A stretch of 64,000 bases of DNA from Mycolicibacterium sp. YH-1 (GTDB taxonomy: Bacteria; Actinomycetota; Actinomycetes; Mycobacteriales; Mycobacteriaceae). The DNA lies in NCBI RefSeq assembly GCF_022557175.1, contig NZ_CP092915.1:6138001-6202000 (forward strand). The letters run 5' to 3'. Positions 61,743-64,000 of this stretch are shown here, piece by piece (positions within the stretch are counted from its first letter, which is position 1; each line of letters begins with the position of its first letter). Below the pieces are notes generated by a model. That model saw only the letters and a program-made list of their open reading frames with translations, had not been told where the DNA came from and did not search any database. The position numbers and the translations under genes are program-made.

Positions 61743-63140
61743 GTGCAGATCAGCGTTCGCTCTTACCTCACGGCGGGTGTCGCACTGGCCGGTGCCAGCG
61801 CCATCGCCCTCACCCCCATCAGCCCCGTCACCGCCGCTGCCCCGGAAGCCCTGATGTCCCGCGCCGCAGTGTCCACCGCCTCGGTGCAACTCTCGGCCTT
61901 CTCGAACCCCTTTACGCCGTACGTGGACCTCGTCGGGAACACGGTCGGCAACGTTGCGTACATGGCCAACTCATGGCTCTCCCAACCCTTCCCGTTGTCG
62001 GGCCAGATCATCAGCAATGGACTCGGGTACGCCGAGCAGTACGTGACCGCTATGACGGGATTCGTCAAGGGGATGGCGGAGTGGGCCACCGGGACCAGCG
62101 CGGACCCATACGGGACCCTGCCGGCGGCGCTGAGAGAGGCCGCCAACGCGCTCAAGACGGGCAACATCGAAGGCGCCGTGCAGGCGCTCAACATGTCTTT
62201 CGTCGTGATGTTCCTCAGTGGCCCCATCAGCTTGATGAGCCTGTTGGAAATCCCGGTGAGCATCTCGAAGAACGTCACGGCAGCACTCGAGGCGGTCAAC
62301 TCGCAGGTGATGTGGCTCGGACTGGGCTTCCTGCAGAACACCCTGGGCGTCACCACCGCGATGGGGAACAGCGCCCAGGCGATCTTGGACGCGATCCGCG
62401 TCGGCGACCTGGCGGGGGCAGTGAACGAGGCCATCGGCGCACCCGCCAAGGTCCTCGACACGCTGATCAACGGGCTTGCAGGCACCTCTCTGCCGGGGCT
62501 CATTTCCCATGGCCAAAATGGCGGCGTCCCCGGCCTGCTCTACACGCTGTTGGTGAGTGTGCCCCGGGCAATCGCGGCGGCAATCAAGCCTCCGGCACCG
62601 CCATCGCTGGCCGACGTTGCCTCGCTACCCGAAGCGACCGCAACGCTGGTCTCCTTGGAGGCCGCACCGGCCCCGGCCGTCGAGGCACCCAAGGTCGAGG
62701 TGGAGCCGGGATCCGCAACACCCGCGCCGGAGACGACCGTGGACACGCCCGCCACGACTCCAGTAGTCGAGGTGACCGCCCCCGAGGTCGCACCGGAACC
62801 CACAACGCCCATCGAGGCGGAGGTCCCGGTCAACGCCACGGAACCGGTGTTGACCGAGCCGAGCACGACGGCACCGACCGAGGGTGAGACCACCGATCCC
62901 GACACCACCGTCACGCCCGTCGATACCAAGGACGGCAACAAGGTGGTGCCCGTCGTCAAGGCCGGGGCCAACAAGACCTCCGGCGACCGGACCCAGGCGG
63001 GGCTCAACGCCCTCAGCGATCAGGTCGGGGCCGCGGCCAAGAACTTCGGCGACGGCATCAAGAAGGCCCTCGGCGGAAACCGCAGCACCTCCAGCTCGAG
63101 CAGCAGCACCGGCAGCGACGCCGGCGGCAGCAACGAGTAA
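61743..63140 (+). CDS. Secreted paralogue family member 3
   Basis: A 465-residue exported protein. The GTG start has AAGGAG just upstream. N-terminus QISVRSYLTAGVALAGASAIALTPI is the family signature. A hydrophobic helical body (to about 285) follows, then a Pro/Thr/Val/Glu-rich linker. The C-terminus NALSDQVGAAAKNFGDGIKK, GLGG-like and Ser-rich, is shared with 50372-51643. No enzyme motif. Followed by a strong terminator and another paralogue, 590 bases on. Confidence 0.78.
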   Translation: MQISVRSYLTAGVALAGASAIALTPISPVTAAAPEALMSRAAVSTASVQLSAFSNPFTPYVDLVGNTVGNVAYMANSWLSQPFPLSGQIISNGLGYAEQYVTAMTGFVKGMAEWATGTSADPYGTLPAALREAANALKTGNIEGAVQALNMSFVVMFLSGPISLMSLLEIPVSISKNVTAALEAVNSQVMWLGLGFLQNTLGVTTAMGNSAQAILDAIRVGDLAGAVNEAIGAPAKVLDTLINGLAGTSLPGLISHGQNGGVPGLLYTLLVSVPRAIAAAIKPPAPPSLADVASLPEATATLVSLEAAPAPAVEAPKVEVEPGSATPAPETTVDTPATTPVVEVTAPEVAPEPTTPIEAEVPVNATEPVLTEPSTTAPTEGETTDPDTTVTPVDTKDGNKVVPVVKAGANKTSGDRTQAGLNALSDQVGAAAKNFGDGIKKALGGNRSTSSSSSSTGSDAGGSNE

Positions 63141-63160
63141 CCGCACCAACTAAACCCGCG

Positions 63161-63191
63161 GGCCCCCTCCTTCCACCAGAAGGAGGGGGCC
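63161..63191 (+). terminator. Terminator after the secreted protein
   Basis: Perfect 12-bp inverted repeat GGCCCCCTCCTT (63161-63172) and its complement (63180-63191) with a 7-base loop, 20 bases after the stop codon, followed by TTCGGTTT. Confidence 0.85.
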
Positions 63192-63730
63192 TTCGGTTTA
63201 AGTGCCGAGAGCCATGTCGGTGCCAGGTGTCGCAACTGAATCCGTAGATTCTTTGAGTGGCCGGGTCTGCCAGTTCGTTGCAGGATTCGCCTGACCGGTA
63301 CGAGCTGTTGAATCGCAGGACCACCCTCACCGGACCATGCTCGCAACGTGCAGTCGCCGGCATGGCACAGGTTGACCGGGACGCCACGCGCGAGCCCGAA
63401 GGCCCGCGCGCGAATCCAGTGTTTCGATAGCGAACGAACATTACCGCTGAGTAACCTAACCGCCCTTACGGCACAGCGGGCCCGCTGGCAACGCAATGGC
63501 GACGCGCGTCAAAATTTTGCCGCATACGCAATCATTTGAGTGTCGACACCTCAAGGCAGCGCCGTTGCGACGGCACTGAACAGGATGTTTCCGAATCCGG
63601 TCTCCAAATTTGCCGGGATGGCGTGGCCTTTGACACCCGTCAAACGAGGTTTCCAATTTTGCGGACGGACGAACTTACTCCTGGGTAACGTCTGCGCCGT
63701 CGTATTTACGGCCCCGTAAAAGGAGATCCA
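63192..63730. promoter_or_regulatory. Upstream region of the last gene
   Basis: About 540 bases with no gene. Two matching palindromes TTAC-N6-GTAA, at 63441-63454 and 63675-63688, both preceded by CGAAC. A loosely repeated word (GGTYTCCAAWTTTGC) occurs at about 63599 and 63646. AGGAG at 63721 serves the next start. Confidence 0.5.
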
Positions 63731-64000
63731 ATGCATGTTGCTGCCCGGCCCTATCTGGCTGCGGGTGTGGCGCTGGTGGGCGCCAGTGCCCTCGCACTCA
63801 GTCCCATCGCTCCGATCCCGGATATCCAGCTTCCGGAGATGCACGCCTCGTCCGCAGCGGTGGAACTCTCGGCGCTGACCAACCCCCTCGAACTGTGGGG
63901 ACAGGTCATCACGACTGCGTCTCAGAATGTGGGCAGCCAGTTCCAGACGTGGCTCGAGGACCCCGCCCCGATCCTCAGGCAGATCATCGCCAACCAGCTG
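63731..64000 (+). CDS. Secreted paralogue family member 4 (cut by window end)
   Basis: Ninety codons are visible with no stop before the window ends. The product starts HVAARPYLAAGVALVGAS, closely matching the paralogue just upstream (SYLTAGVALAGAS) and the ones at 50372 and 18124. The next segment shares VELSAL-TNPL with VQLSAFSNPF of the upstream paralogue. The start has AGGAG 5 bases upstream. These two genes look like a tandem duplication. Confidence 0.85.
   Translation, partial: MHVAARPYLAAGVALVGASALALSPIAPIPDIQLPEMHASSAAVELSALTNPLELWGQVITTASQNVGSQFQTWLEDPAPILRQIIANQL

Noticed and set aside
1..64000. CRISPR array, tRNA or insertion sequence
   Set aside because: No regularly spaced direct repeats of array type, no cloverleaf-like segment noticed, and no transposase-like frame with terminal inverted repeats.

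Overview
The window reads as a chromosome segment of a rapidly growing mycobacterium (Mycobacterium/Mycolicibacterium type). The evidence is high GC, many GTG starts and 4-bp stop/start overlaps, a complete yrbE-mce operon, the dnaK-grpE-dnaJ-hspR heat-shock operon with HspR operators, an AlkB alkane hydroxylase, a P450 paired with a 3Fe-4S ferredoxin, and several Mycobacterium-type secreted proteins of unknown function. I see no tRNA, rRNA, insertion sequence, integrase or CRISPR array.

Layout. (1) 390-1226: zinc-ribbon/DUF2510 membrane protein. (2) 1264-18040: a polysaccharide assembly locus of Wzx/Wzy type. It has a leftward arm (priming phosphoglycosyltransferase, glycosyltransferase, Wzz-like protein, Wzy-like polymerase with a Wzz-like tail, glycosyltransferase) and a rightward arm (two CelD/BcsL-type acyltransferases flanking a JmjC/cupin-type protein, a flippase, a glycosyltransferase). 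A second leftward set follows (flippase, secreted protein, glycosyltransferase). The first two arms diverge from 8122-8493, which carries an 18-bp direct repeat. (3) 18124-22175: secreted protein, alkB, GAP-family transporter. (4) 28674-22179 (leftward): a catabolic operon of P450, ferredoxin, flavin-dependent oxidoreductase, NTF2-like protein, alpha/beta hydrolase, DUF1028 protein, M20 amidohydrolase and TetR regulator. (5) 37919-28871 (leftward): an eight-gene yrbEAB-mceABCDEF lipid-importer operon. (6) 38308-44157: a branched-chain 2-oxoacid dehydrogenase operon (E1 alpha, E1 beta, E2, E3) plus an amino-acid dehydrogenase, followed by a convergent LuxR-type ATPase regulator. (7) 46541-49198: formaldehyde-fixing hexulose-phosphate synthase/isomerase pair and a divergent LuxR protein with a degenerate histidine-kinase core. 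(8) 49334-54161: YhgE-like permease, secreted protein, type II flavohemoglobin-like protein, aldose epimerase. (9) 54158-58369: hspR, dnaJ, grpE, dnaK. (10) 58571-64000: secreted alpha/beta hydrolase and two more secreted paralogues, the last cut by the window end.

Main new observations. A 54-bp element (44 of 54 identical) sits upstream of both the P450 operon and the mce operon, which suggests an import-plus-degradation regulon. The TetR gene's operator (TTTCAA-N6-TTGAA) recurs 26 kb away in front of the YhgE-like permease, beside what looks like a decayed start of a second copy of the same tetR gene. The polysaccharide locus has an unusual pairing of two CelD-type acyltransferases with an iron-oxygenase-like protein in one translationally coupled set. 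Four members of one secreted-protein family lie in this window, some with conserved C-terminal tails.
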